Shown piece after piece: positions 8,426 to 18,600 of a stretch of DNA of 64,000 nucleotides (positions within the stretch are counted from its first letter, which is position 1; the number at the start of each line of letters is the position of its first letter). This DNA comes from Thermoflavifilum sp. (GTDB lineage: Bacteria > Bacteroidota > Bacteroidia > Chitinophagales > Chitinophagaceae). Both the position numbers and the translations under genes were made by a program. The stretch is taken from positions 62,001-126,000 of the forward strand of contig JAIMAQ010000005.1 in the NCBI GenBank assembly GCA_023511875.1, in the 5' to 3' direction. Under the pieces are notes generated by a model that was not told the DNA's origin, did no database searches, and worked only from the letters and a program-made list of their open reading frames with translations.

Positions 8426-9088
8426 TTAATCGGTTGAATATTGTTGGGTATGCGTGTGAAAAGATGTGGTCTTTATCTGATTTTGCATATACAATGAAAA
8501 TGTTTTTTTGAATATTAAATATTTGAATATTAAATAATTGAGTGCTACTGCCATAGCTGCTAGCAAAATACCACCCATGACATCAGTAGGGTAGTGTACA
8601 CCCAAATCCATACGCGAATATCCTACTATGCAAGCCCATCCTAGCATCACTCCAATTATCCATTTTTTTCGGCGAAACGCTATAGCCATTGAGAAGGCTG
8701 TAGCAAAGGCACCTGTTGTATGTCCAGAAGGAAATGACCAGCCTCCGCCTTCGGTTTTTTTCTCAATTACTTGATAGCTATGCCAGGGACGAGGCCTTTT
8801 CACCAGTTCTTTCACTCCCCAAGAAAATATACTTGCTGAAGCTAAACAAGAAATTAAAAACAATGCTCTTACACGCATAAACGTATCTTTTTGCCAAAAC
8901 GCGGCAATCAAGCATACGAGTGGGATTACAATAGTTATATAAGCAGCCGTAAGGGTAATCAAGTTCATGGATGCATCCCATAGCGGAGCGTGATGAATGT
9001 TTAGTTTCTCTAGTAAATGAATGTCCCATTGCTGCAGGGAGCGAGATAAAAAGATATGGCTTAGTAGCATAAGGATAAACAAATTCAT
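8426..9088 (-). CDS. PAP2-family phosphatase
   Basis: Integral-membrane acid phosphatase, probably acting on undecaprenyl pyrophosphate, lipid A or phosphatidate. From the ATG at 9086-9088 it has about 220 residues. The three signature motifs are complete: KELVKRPRP (K93 to P101), PSGHT (120-124), and SRMDLGVHYPTDVMGG (Arg159, His165). The several hydrophobic helices fit a six-helix fold. The open frame runs on to 9226, which would overlap the upstream GT39 gene by 38 bases; the methionine at 9088 just before a hydrophobic helix is more natural. It forms a minus-strand pair with the GT39 gene, between tgt and an LptF/G gene. Confidence 0.88.
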   Translation of the reverse strand: MNLFILMLLSHIFLSRSLQQWDIHLLEKLNIHHAPLWDASMNLITLTAAYITIVIPLVCLIAAFWQKDTFMRVRALFLISCLASASIFSWGVKELVKRPRPWHSYQVIEKKTEGGGWSFPSGHTTGAFATAFSMAIAFRRKKWIIGVMLGWACIVGYSRMDLGVHYPTDVMGGILLAAMAVALNYLIFKYLIFKKTFSLYMQNQIKTTSFHTHTQQYSTD

Positions 9089-9188
9089 GTTTACATTTAG
9101 CAAATGTTCAATCCCCTTAAAATTAATTTGACTCAGGCAAATTATAAAAAGAAGCTGAAGGAATTTTGAAGTGGCAATTAATTTTTGG

Positions 9189-10730
9189 TTAACGTGGGGG
9201 TAGATAATGATGCAAGCGATACACAAAAAATTTTCTAGCTAGTTGATTATTTCGGTATTGGAGAATAATTACTGGATCATCAATATGTTCAAACGATTTC
9301 CCGTAAGTAGACATGACATCGATAAAATAATTTGAAGGTACAATACAATAAGCATCATCACCAGCTTGTAATTGCCGATGCTGTGGAGGATTGATGGCAT
9401 ATTCATGTAAATCATCCGCTGCCCCGATGCCTTGTACGGGTTGATGTGTGTACCATGCCACATAAAATTGTTCATGTGCAAGAGGGAACCATTTATTCGA
9501 AATGATAAAAGCACCTTCTTGCATACGCCTTTCTCGAATATCGGTTTCATAAATTTGTTGAAAGGGCCGGTGAATTTGTCGCCATCCATACATATCGAGC
9601 GTAAAATCGCCCGATCCATATTGCATAGGATCACGACTGCCCAATGTGCCTGGATAGAAAAGAATACTCCACCAACCTACGATGATAACGACTATGAAAT
9701 ATCCAATAGCCCATTTCAAGATGCTAGGTATGTGAAGCCTGCTGGTCATGCGTTCATCCAGGTAAGCTGCTGCTATAAGCACCAGGCTGCTATAGGCAGG
9801 TCCACTCCAATGCGGTAAAATGCGATGAAACCAGGAAACTACCAGCAACACTGAAATGAGAGGTAAAGAGCTGCACAACAACATGCGCAACTGCGTATTT
9901 TTCAAGGCGGTATACTTCCCACGAAAGATTTTTATCAAACACCACCAGATGAGTACATATATAAACGGATTTTGATAAACAAATTCTCCTATCAGTTCAG
10001 TAAAGAAATCGATTGGGTGTAAACCAGCATGCAATAAACTCACACGTTGACTATGATAGCTATAGGTGATGAAATGATGCTGAATGTTCCACAATAAAAT
10101 GGGAATTAAGAATAATAAACTAATGAGTCCTGCTAAATAAAATTGTATTTGCTTCAAATATTGTCGTTGAAAAAGCAAGACATACAATCCAGCTCCCAGC
10201 CAAAGGAATAATCCATGTATTTTGCTAAACGTGGCCAATCCCGCCCAAAGCCCAAACCATAGCCATTCCTTCTGCGGGTGATCAATATGGTTCGATAATT
10301 TTAACAAGCTTCGTAAGGCAAGCCACCAAAACAGCAACTGTGGGGAATCGGGTAAGATAAAGACTCCAGCAATAATGCTGCTATATAACATGCATTGAAA
10401 CAATAAAGCCGCTATCCAGCCTGTATGGAGGTTACGGAGCATACGTCCCGTATCGAATACCACATATGTGCTTATTGCTGAATAGATAATAGCCGATAGC
10501 CTCACCCATAACTCTTGATGTAATGCTATGCCCAGTGTGGTCAACCAAATACTCCAGCCAACAAGAGGTGGATGATCAAAATAACTCCAGGATGGATGTA
10601 AGGCATAAGTCCAATAGTATACTTCATCATTGCCCAATGGTAAGGAATAAGCCAAAAAAAGGTGCAATACACTACTGATGCCTATCAAATAAGCGAGTTG
10701 TCGGGTATATGGTCGATAGGGAAAATCCAT
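9189..10730 (-). CDS. GT39-type (PMT/ArnT-like) membrane glycosyltransferase
   Basis: Polytopic inner-membrane transferase of the ArnT/PMT superfamily, which uses polyprenyl-phosphate sugars to modify lipid A or other envelope glycans. It has 513 residues with about ten or more hydrophobic helices in the first two thirds and a soluble C-terminal part. The diagnostic first loop after helix 1 is LPLGNDEVYYWTYALHP followed by SYFDHPPLVGW (about residues 30-59). This contains the acidic pair and the HPP motif of the family. It lies next to a PAP2 phosphatase on the same strand, suggesting joint lipid-carrier or lipid A work. Donor and acceptor are unknown. Confidence 0.88.
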   Translation of the reverse strand: MDFPYRPYTRQLAYLIGISSVLHLFLAYSLPLGNDEVYYWTYALHPSWSYFDHPPLVGWSIWLTTLGIALHQELWVRLSAIIYSAISTYVVFDTGRMLRNLHTGWIAALLFQCMLYSSIIAGVFILPDSPQLLFWWLALRSLLKLSNHIDHPQKEWLWFGLWAGLATFSKIHGLFLWLGAGLYVLLFQRQYLKQIQFYLAGLISLLFLIPILLWNIQHHFITYSYHSQRVSLLHAGLHPIDFFTELIGEFVYQNPFIYVLIWWCLIKIFRGKYTALKNTQLRMLLCSSLPLISVLLVVSWFHRILPHWSGPAYSSLVLIAAAYLDERMTSRLHIPSILKWAIGYFIVVIIVGWWSILFYPGTLGSRDPMQYGSGDFTLDMYGWRQIHRPFQQIYETDIRERRMQEGAFIISNKWFPLAHEQFYVAWYTHQPVQGIGAADDLHEYAINPPQHRQLQAGDDAYCIVPSNYFIDVMSTYGKSFEHIDDPVIILQYRNNQLARKFFVYRLHHYLPPR

Positions 10731-10799
10731 GGGTATGCTGTGGCATACGAAAATAATGCAAAATCTGTAGTCGCTTTAAAGTCGACGGCCAAATCCTCC

Positions 10800-10807
10800 T
10801 ATATTTG
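10800..10807 (+). promoter_or_regulatory. -7 box of the second LptF/G gene
   Basis: TATATTTG, a perfect TAnnTTTG match, 25 bases before the ATG at 10833. It supports that start over an upstream frame extension to 10662. Confidence 0.5.
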
Positions 10808-10832
10808 TTGCCTCATCGAGCAGATCCAATAC

Positions 10833-11915
10833 ATGATGCGTAAACTCGACTGGTATATACTTCGCAAGTTTTTAGGTACTTTTTTTTATGCCATTGGCAT
10901 TTTGATCGTTATCACTGTAGTGATAGATATTTCGGAAAAACTCGATGATTTTGTAGACAGTCATTTGAGTGTACGGCAAATTATCTTTGAATATTATATT
11001 GGATTTATTCCGCATATTGCCGCTTTATTGTTCCCCTTGTTTGTATTTATTGCCGTTATTTTTTTTACATCTCGACTTGCCTATCGTTCCGAAATCATTG
11101 CCATGCTCAGTGCTGGAATCAGCTTCAATCGCATATTGCGCTCCTACTGGGTAGGAAGCGTGCTGCTGGCTATAGTGCTCTGGGCAGGCAATCGATGGGT
11201 GGTGCCCCATGCCGATCGGATTCGAGATGCATTTGAAGACAAATATGTAAACCATCTGGACAACACCAAGCAAATCAGTAATGTACATCTGCGCATCGAT
11301 AGCTTTAGCTATGTGACCATGTATATTTATGATCCTATTTACAAATATGCTTCAGGATTTAAGCTGGAAAAAATAAGAGGTCAAGACCTATATTACAGAT
11401 TGGAAGCGCAAAACGTGAGCTGGGATTCTACCCAAAAAGCCTGGAAAACAAGCATGTGCATTATACGCACTTTCAACGGTTTACATGAAACAGCTCGTCA
11501 AATACCCGATACCAGCCTGCATATCCCTCTCTCGCCCGACGATTTATTGCGGAAAAGCAATATTACCGAGATCATGACTACGCCCGAGTTAAATGCCTAT
11601 ATCAAAAAGGAAAAACTCAGGGGAAGCGAAGGAATCAATGCCTTGTATGTAGAAAAATATCGCCGCGATGCATCGGCGGTGGCGGTAATCATCCTCACGC
11701 TCATTGCGGTGGCAGTGGCAAGCCGTAAGGTGCGGGGAGGAAGTGGCCTACACCTGGCTATAGGCATTGTGATCGGATCTGCTTATATCGTAGTCTTGCA
11801 GTTTTCCTACACCTTTTCCGTAAAGGGAAATCTCAATCCTCTCATAGCCGTATGGTTGCCCAATATATTGTTTGCTGCTGTTGCCTTTGGTTTGTTGCGC
11901 CGGGCACCGAAATAA
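10833..11915 (+). CDS. LptF/LptG (YjgP/YjgQ) family permease
   Basis: Second inner-membrane Lpt permease subunit; with the paralogue at 3920-5374 it would give the LptF-LptG heterodimer. From the ATG at 10833 (MMRKLDWYILRKFLGTFFYA) it has 360 residues, the usual size. It has three N-terminal helices with FIPHIAALLFPLFVFIAVIFF, a periplasmic domain, then three C-terminal helices with VAVASRKVRGGSGLHLAIGI and NPLIAVWLPNILFAAVAFGLL. The frame remains open upstream to 10662 inside the divergent GT39 gene, but a promoter box at 10800-10807 argues for the shorter form. LptF/G next to tgt is common in Bacteroidota; here two opposite-strand genes separate them. Confidence 0.92.
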   Translation: MMRKLDWYILRKFLGTFFYAIGILIVITVVIDISEKLDDFVDSHLSVRQIIFEYYIGFIPHIAALLFPLFVFIAVIFFTSRLAYRSEIIAMLSAGISFNRILRSYWVGSVLLAIVLWAGNRWVVPHADRIRDAFEDKYVNHLDNTKQISNVHLRIDSFSYVTMYIYDPIYKYASGFKLEKIRGQDLYYRLEAQNVSWDSTQKAWKTSMCIIRTFNGLHETARQIPDTSLHIPLSPDDLLRKSNITEIMTTPELNAYIKKEKLRGSEGINALYVEKYRRDASAVAVIILTLIAVAVASRKVRGGSGLHLAIGIVIGSAYIVVLQFSYTFSVKGNLNPLIAVWLPNILFAAVAFGLLRRAPK

Positions 11916-11993
11916 ACCAGCTATTTAAACTGTCATCATACATAATTAACCGATTGATTGAACTGATTTTCATCAGAGCCGAAGGTAAATTCC

Positions 11994-12001
11994 TAAATTT
12001 G
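11994..12001 (+). promoter_or_regulatory. -7 box of the citrate synthase gene
   Basis: TAAATTTG, a perfect TAnnTTTG match, 66 bases before the ATG at 12068 in the 152-base gap after the LptF/G gene. Confidence 0.5.
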
Positions 12002-12067
12002 TCTAACGCATCTTGTTTGCCCAACGATCATCTAGAAATCTTTAATCAATCATAAATCTTAGGCGAT

Positions 12068-13399
12068 ATGAGCACACTAAAAGAGAAATTTAAGGTTAAA
12101 GCTGAACAACAAGCCGCGTATGTAAAGCAATTGCTTCATGAATACGGGCATGTGAAGATAGGCGATATCACACTCTCACAAGTTTATCAGGGTATGCGTG
12201 GGGTGATTGGTTTGGTATGTGAAACATCTTTATTAGATCCCAATGAAGGAATCCGTTTTCGCGGATATTCTATTCCACAACTGCGCAAGCAATTGCCCAA
12301 GGCACCTGGAGGGAGCGAGCCTTTGCCAGAGGGCTTGTTTTACTTGATGTTATTGGGTGAATTGCCTTCCGAACAAGATGTGATCGACATGGCCAATGCT
12401 TGGGGCAGGCGTTCGCATGTGCCCAATCATGTGTTCGATGCTATCGATGCCTTGCCCTTGTCGACTCATCCCATGACCATGTTTACCGTTGGCATCATGG
12501 CCATGCAAACTGAATCTCGCTTTGCCAAAGCCTATGCCTCGGGCAATATGAGCAAGTCCGACTATTGGGATTATACATTTGAAGATGCCATGAACCTGAT
12601 TGCTCGTCTACCTCGCATTGCAGCATATATTTACCGCCGTAAATACAAAGGAGGCGACAATATCCAGCCAGAGCATTCGCTCGATTGGGCAGCCAATTTC
12701 GCGCACATGCTAGGTTATGACGACGAAAGCTTTTATGAACTCATGCGTTTATACATGACCATCCATGCCGATCATGAGGGCGGTAATGTGAGCGCACATA
12801 CCGTACACTTGGTGGGCTCGGCTTTAAGTGATCCCTATCTGGCTTTTTCTGCTGGGATGAACGGACTAGCTGGCCCTTTGCATGGCCTGGCCAACCAAGA
12901 GGTCATCAAATGGATTAAAAACATGCAACAAGAATTGGGAGGTGGATTGCCAACAAAAGAACAGATTGCTGAATATGTGCACAAAACCCTCAACGAAGGC
13001 AAGGTCATTCCTGGCTACGGACATGCCGTATTGCGCCAGACAGATCCCCGTTTTCTGGCACAAATGGATTTTGCTAAGAAACATTTGCCCAATGATGAAC
13101 TCGTTAATCTGGTTTGGCGAATCTATGAAGTGGTACCCCCTATTTTGCAGGAGTTGGGCAAAGTGAAAAACCCTTGGCCCAATGTAGATGCGCATTCGGG
13201 AGCATTGCTGGTCCACTATGGATTAATAGAGTATGAATTTTACACCGTTTTGTTTGGCGTAGCGCGTTCATTGGGTGTGCTGGCCTCGCTATGCTGGGAT
13301 CGTGCACTGGGTCTGCCCATCGAAAGGCCTAAATCGGTAACTACCGAATGGTTGGAAAAATTCGCCAAAGGCCAATTGCAAACAGTGGAAGAAGAATAA
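12068..13399 (+). CDS. gltA: citrate (Si)-synthase, eukaryotic-like type
   Basis: Condenses oxaloacetate and acetyl-CoA to citrate, the entry to the TCA cycle. It has 443 residues. The catalytic triad is visible: His272 in GLAGPLHGLANQE, His319 in GYGHAVLR and Asp374 in NVDAHSGALL. The sequence resembles mitochondrial-type enzymes (HADHEGGNVSAHTVHLVGSA with SDPYLAFSAG) more than the hexameric, NADH-inhibited enterobacterial type, and there is no N-terminal regulatory extension. It stands alone between its own promoter box and recG. Confidence 0.96.
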   Translation: MSTLKEKFKVKAEQQAAYVKQLLHEYGHVKIGDITLSQVYQGMRGVIGLVCETSLLDPNEGIRFRGYSIPQLRKQLPKAPGGSEPLPEGLFYLMLLGELPSEQDVIDMANAWGRRSHVPNHVFDAIDALPLSTHPMTMFTVGIMAMQTESRFAKAYASGNMSKSDYWDYTFEDAMNLIARLPRIAAYIYRRKYKGGDNIQPEHSLDWAANFAHMLGYDDESFYELMRLYMTIHADHEGGNVSAHTVHLVGSALSDPYLAFSAGMNGLAGPLHGLANQEVIKWIKNMQQELGGGLPTKEQIAEYVHKTLNEGKVIPGYGHAVLRQTDPRFLAQMDFAKKHLPNDELVNLVWRIYEVVPPILQELGKVKNPWPNVDAHSGALLVHYGLIEYEFYTVLFGVARSLGVLASLCWDRALGLPIERPKSVTTEWLEKFAKGQLQTVEEE

Positions 13400-13468
13400 C
13401 ATTGCATAGCTCGGGCCTGCAGCATTTCCCCAAAAAACAATATATATTCATAGGGATGAAGCCATATC

Positions 13469-15583
13469 ATGCAGGATGCAGGAGCTTCTATATGGAACAT
13501 GCCCATAGCCTATATTAAGGGAGTAGGCCCCCAACGGGCTGAGCTCTTGAAAAAAGAGCTTCAACTGTTTACGGGGCGCGACCTGATGATGCATTTCCCT
13601 TATCGTTATTACGACCGCTCTGAGATTACGCCTATCGCAAAGCTCAGCCCTCAGCAAGAGTATGCCCAGGTAAAAGGCAGATTACTGCAATTTCAGCTAG
13701 TAGAATCCAATCGATATAGCACGGCAAGCCGATTAATCGCTGAGCTCGAAGACGAGACAGGCTTCGTGCAGCTGGTTTGGTTTAATGGTTGGCAGTGGGT
13801 CAGAAAAAGCTTGCAACCAGGCAAAACATACTTAGCTTTTGGTCGATTATCATTTTTCAACAATATTCCACAAATCGTACATCCCGAACTTCATGATTCG
13901 CAAACTGCTCCTCATGCCTGGCCTTATGAACCTGTATATCCAACAACAGAAAAACTAAAATCACGCGGGCTCAATAGTCGCGCTATAACCCGTATCATGG
14001 CCGCTTTCTGGGAAAAAATCTCAGACAAGGATATTCCTGAGAATCTACCCGAGCATATTTTACAGCGTTATCAATTGATGGAACGAGCAAAAGCCTTTCG
14101 AGCTATTCATTTTCCCAATAGCCTGGCTGAAGCCGAAGCTGCTCGTCGTCGGTTAAAGTTTGAAGAGCTTTTTCTTTCTCAGCTGCGTATAGCCCTATTA
14201 CGCCATCAACATCATGAGCAGTCGAAAGGCTGGAAGTTTGAACAAGTGGGCGCCTTATTCCATGCATTGTATAACAAGCTGCCATTTGCTCTCACCGAAG
14301 CCCAGAAACGCGTGATTCGGGAAATTCGCCGCGATATGCTTACTGGCCATCAAATGAATCGCCTCCTGCAAGGGGATGTGGGCAGTGGTAAAACTATTGT
14401 GGCTTTACTAAGCATGCTGATAGCAGTAGACAATGGTTTTCAGGCCTGCCTCATGGCTCCTACCGAAATCTTAGCCCAGCAACACTTTAGGCATATCCAG
14501 GAATTGCTCGATGGGTTGCCCGTAGAGCTTGCCCTGCTTACCAGTAGTGTGAAGGGGGCAACGCGCCGACAAATTTTGGATGGTATCGCTGCAGGGCATA
14601 TTCGCTTGCTCATTGGTACCCATGCCTTGATTGAAGACGTCGTGCAATTTGCCCGGCTTGGCCTGGCCGTGATCGACGAACAACACCGTTTTGGAGTGGC
14701 TCAGCGAGCCGCCCTCTGGGAGAAAAGCGATATTCCGCCGCATGTATTGGTCATGACTGCCACGCCCATCCCTCGTACCCTGGCCATGACCGTCTATGGC
14801 GACCTCGATGTTTCGGTGATCGATACGCTGCCACCGGGTAGAAAAAAAATCATCACCGTGCACCGTACAAGCGATCGCCGACATCAGGTAATGGATTTTG
14901 TGAAATCTCAAATCCGCCAGGGACGACAGGCCTACATCGTTTATCCCCTTATCGAAGAATCTGAGAAGCTCGACTACGAGAACCTGATGCGGGGCTACGA
15001 AGAGGTTAAAGCTTATTTTCCCGAACCCGAGTTTCGCATCAGCATGGTACATGGGCAGCAATCTGCAGAAATCAGAAATACCAACATGCAACGTTTTGTA
15101 CAAGGCATTACTCATATTATGGTGGCTACCACTGTGATCGAAGTGGGGGTTCATGTACCCAATGCCAGTATTATGGTTATTGAAAGTGCCGAAAAATTTG
15201 GTCTTTCTCAATTGCATCAACTTCGGGGAAGAGTAGGCCGGGGAGCCCATCAGTCTTATTGCATTCTGCTAACAGCTCCAGAGATCGGCAAAGAAGCTAT
15301 GGAGCGTATTCAGGTGATGACGCAGACCAACAATGGTTTCTTGATTGCAGAAAAAGATTTAGCACTCAGGGGCCCAGGCGATATCGAAGGAACCCGGCAA
15401 AGTGGTATCATGGAGTTTAAACTAGCCGATGTGGTAAAAGACAATGATCTGTTGATGAAAGCACGTGAGGCCGCCCAACAACTGCTCGAACAAGATCCCC
15501 TGCTGATGCAGGCCGAGCATAGTCAGTTGTTGAGCTGGTTGCAAAAAGATAATCGAAAAACCCACTGGAGTAAAATATCTTAA
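13469..15583 (+). CDS. recG: ATP-dependent DNA helicase RecG
   Basis: Branch-migrating helicase that remodels stalled forks and Holliday junctions. It has 704 residues, normal length. The N-terminal wedge/OB region contains IKGVGPQRAELLKKEL and HFPYRYYDRS. The helicase core has Walker A LLQGDVGSGKT at about residue 300, a DEQHRFGVAQR box (DExH) at about 402, motif III MTATPIPRTLAMT, and the C-terminal half with LRGRVGRGAHQSYC and the RecG-specific ALRGPGDIEGTRQSG. The start at 13469 gives a few residues before the conserved region; the methionine ten residues later is also possible. It follows gltA by about 70 bases without an obvious terminator. Confidence 0.97.
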   Translation: MQDAGASIWNMPIAYIKGVGPQRAELLKKELQLFTGRDLMMHFPYRYYDRSEITPIAKLSPQQEYAQVKGRLLQFQLVESNRYSTASRLIAELEDETGFVQLVWFNGWQWVRKSLQPGKTYLAFGRLSFFNNIPQIVHPELHDSQTAPHAWPYEPVYPTTEKLKSRGLNSRAITRIMAAFWEKISDKDIPENLPEHILQRYQLMERAKAFRAIHFPNSLAEAEAARRRLKFEELFLSQLRIALLRHQHHEQSKGWKFEQVGALFHALYNKLPFALTEAQKRVIREIRRDMLTGHQMNRLLQGDVGSGKTIVALLSMLIAVDNGFQACLMAPTEILAQQHFRHIQELLDGLPVELALLTSSVKGATRRQILDGIAAGHIRLLIGTHALIEDVVQFARLGLAVIDEQHRFGVAQRAALWEKSDIPPHVLVMTATPIPRTLAMTVYGDLDVSVIDTLPPGRKKIITVHRTSDRRHQVMDFVKSQIRQGRQAYIVYPLIEESEKLDYENLMRGYEEVKAYFPEPEFRISMVHGQQSAEIRNTNMQRFVQGITHIMVATTVIEVGVHVPNASIMVIESAEKFGLSQLHQLRGRVGRGAHQSYCILLTAPEIGKEAMERIQVMTQTNNGFLIAEKDLALRGPGDIEGTRQSGIMEFKLADVVKDNDLLMKAREAAQQLLEQDPLLMQAEHSQLLSWLQKDNRKTHWSKIS

Positions 15584-15620
15584 GCTAAATATACCCTCGC
15601 ATGAAGCATTTCAACTTTTT

Positions 15621-18600
15621 ATGAACATCATGGTGTATCATCTGCATCGCATATTTGGCCATATCCAACACCGTATTCAAGGCCGAGCAACATCTATTGG
15701 CTCGATGATAGCAATCGAGCGGTGGGGGATGATACAATTTATGGGTTTATGCATGTTGAGTTGTCCATTGTTTAGTTCGGCGCAGTCTTCTTTTGGAGAT
15801 ATCAGTTTCCAGGAAAACAAGGGCCAATGGCCTACCCAGGTGAAATATCGAGCCGATATGGGTGGCGGGGCATATGTGCTCTTGAAACAACATGGTTATG
15901 GCGTGGTGATGTACGACACGGCCGATATGCATAGGCTTTGGTCAATAGTTCATGGGGGTGAGTATTCATCTGCAGCTAGCCCCCTGCATCGTCCACGCTC
16001 TCGTTTCCCCCAAGCCCTATCATCACCTGCCCAACCAGCATTTCCCATTACCCTACATGGTGTGTATTACGAAGTGCAATTTTTGAATAGCCAGCCTACC
16101 TCATTCAAAACCGATCATCCGTCTTCTACACAATACAACTATTTCATAGGCAATGACCCCGCCCACTGGGCCAGCCATGTGCAAGGCTATGGAGGGATCA
16201 CTTATGAACGGGTCTACCCCCATATCGATGTCAGGCTTTATACCGAAGCAGGTCGTCTGAAGTCTGATTGGATTCTTTATCCCGGAGCTCGCGTGAGGGA
16301 TATTCAACTTCAATACGAGGGCGTGACTAAGTTGGAAGTGAAGAAAGGCAATTTGCTGCTCAAAACCGCCATAGGTACGGTCACTGAGTTGGAACCCTTT
16401 TGCTATCAATATGTGCGAGGGCAACGCCAGCAAATTGCCTGTAAATATATACTTCATGATCTTCAAGTAGGTTTTCAAATCATGGGTACTTATGATCCTC
16501 AATTGCCTTTGATCATCGACCCTGTAGTGGTGTTTGCTACATTTACGGGCTCAACGGCAGATAACTGGGGATTTACGGCTACCTATGATGCGCAGGGTAA
16601 CTTTTATGCAGGAGGCATTGTGTTTGGCGATACTGGAAGCTATCCTGTTACACCAGGAGCCTTTCAGCAAACATATGGCGGAGGTGTAAGTGAAAGTGGC
16701 TATTATGGCTATGATATGGCTATCGCCAAATTTGATCCTTTGGGGCGAAAACTACTTTATGCCACCTACCTTGGAGGTTCCGGAAATGAACAACCTCATA
16801 GCTTGATCGTTGATCATCAGGGCAATTTAATCATAGCGGGCAGAACTAATTCTTCAGATTTTCCCCACGATATTACTTATGGGCCGAGAGGTGGCTACGA
16901 TATAGCCGTGGCCAAGCTTAGTGCTGATGGAAGCAGGCTTATTCATGGAGTGGTTATTGGCGGCAGCAATAATGATGGGGTGAATATTACCTTTGAGAAA
17001 GAGGCTGGAACAGTTTCCCTCATGCAAAATTATGGCGATGATGGCCGCAGTGAGGTGATTGTAGATGAACAAGATAACGTGTATGTAGCCAGCTGTACCC
17101 AGTCGGCCAACTTCCCGGTTACTCCTGGAGTTTTTCAATCCCGCAAAGGGGATAATACTGCTCCCCATCAGGGAAGTAATACGATTCGTACGCCTAATGG
17201 ACCATTAAGTATTCCATATAGTTATTTTGACCAAGATGCCGTAATTCTTAAGTTTCATCCTGATCTTACCCTGAGCTGGGCAAGTTATTTAGGCGGTAGT
17301 GGCAACGATGCTGCTTATGTCATTGATTTGGATCTTCAAGGAAATATTTATGTGGCGGGAGCTACTTCTAGCAGCGATTTACCAGCAGGGCGGCAAAGCG
17401 GTGCGGTGCTTCAACCCAATTACCAGGGCGGCGATGTGGATGGGTTTGTAGCAGAAATTAGTAACGATGGTTCCACTCTTCTTCGTCGGACTTATTTGGG
17501 TACTACAGGCATCGATGAAGTATATGGCCTAGCCTTAGACCGGCAGGGTTATCCCTATGTGTGTGGCACCACAACGGGCAACTGGCCCGTAGTGAATGCC
17601 CAATATGTAGAGCCTGGGGGGAAGCAGTTTATTGCTAAGCTCAAACCCGACCTGAGCGGGTATGTGTACGCTACTACCTTTGGCACCAACTCCGCCAATC
17701 CTAATATTTCACCCGTGGCTTTTTTAGTTGATCGTTGCGAAAATGTGTATGTCTCGGGCTGGGGTGGAGCATTAAATACCAACCTCAACTATATCCATGG
17801 AGGAAGCACCACAGCAGGCATGACTCTTACTCCTGATGCCCTTCAAAAAACTACAGATGGTTCTGATTTTTATTTCTTTGTATTAAAACGAGATGCGTCT
17901 GGCTTGCTTTACGCTAGCTATTGGGGAGGTGCAGGCATACTTGAGCATGTCGACGGAGGTACCAGCCGTTTCGATCCACAGGGCGTCATCTATGAAGCTG
18001 TTTGTGGGGGCTGCAGGGGCCTTTCCAATGAGCCTGTCACGCCGGGCGTGTGGTCGCCTTTTAATCGAAGCAGTAACTGCAATGAGGTAGCGTTGAAGAT
18101 AGCGTTTAATTTAAGTGGGGTGCATGTTGGGTTAAAGTCAGTAGGGGGAGATACGAGTGGATGTGTGCCGTTTACGGTACAGATAGAGGATACGGCGGGG
18201 TTGGCGAAGCGGTATGTGTGGGATTTTGAGGATGGGAGTGGAGAGGTAGTGACGACACAGGGCAGCCAGCAGCATACGTATACGCGGGTAGGACGGTATC
18301 GGGTGATGGTGGTAGGGATAGATTCGAGCAGTTGCAATGTAGCCGATACGGGTTATATGTGGGTGAAGGTAGGAGATAATCCGGCGCGGATAGGATTTTT
18401 GATAGAGAAGGTAGGGCCGTGTACGAGTTGGCAGTATCGGTTTATCAATACGAGTGTAGCGATGGGAGGAGGGGCGTTTACGGATAGTTCGTTTGAGTGG
18501 GATTTTGGGGATGGGAGTGGGATTGTACGCAGTGGGGTAGACACGTTGGAGCATGGATATGGGTCGGCGGGGGTGTATGGGGTGAAGTTACGGTTGATAG

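Noticed and set aside
10662-10832. 57-codon N-terminal extension of the second LptF/G gene
   Set aside because: It overlaps the divergent GT39 gene and a promoter box, and the conserved protein begins at 10833.
14471-15250. A 259-codon minus-strand frame opposite recG
   Set aside because: It is a shadow of the conserved recG helicase core.
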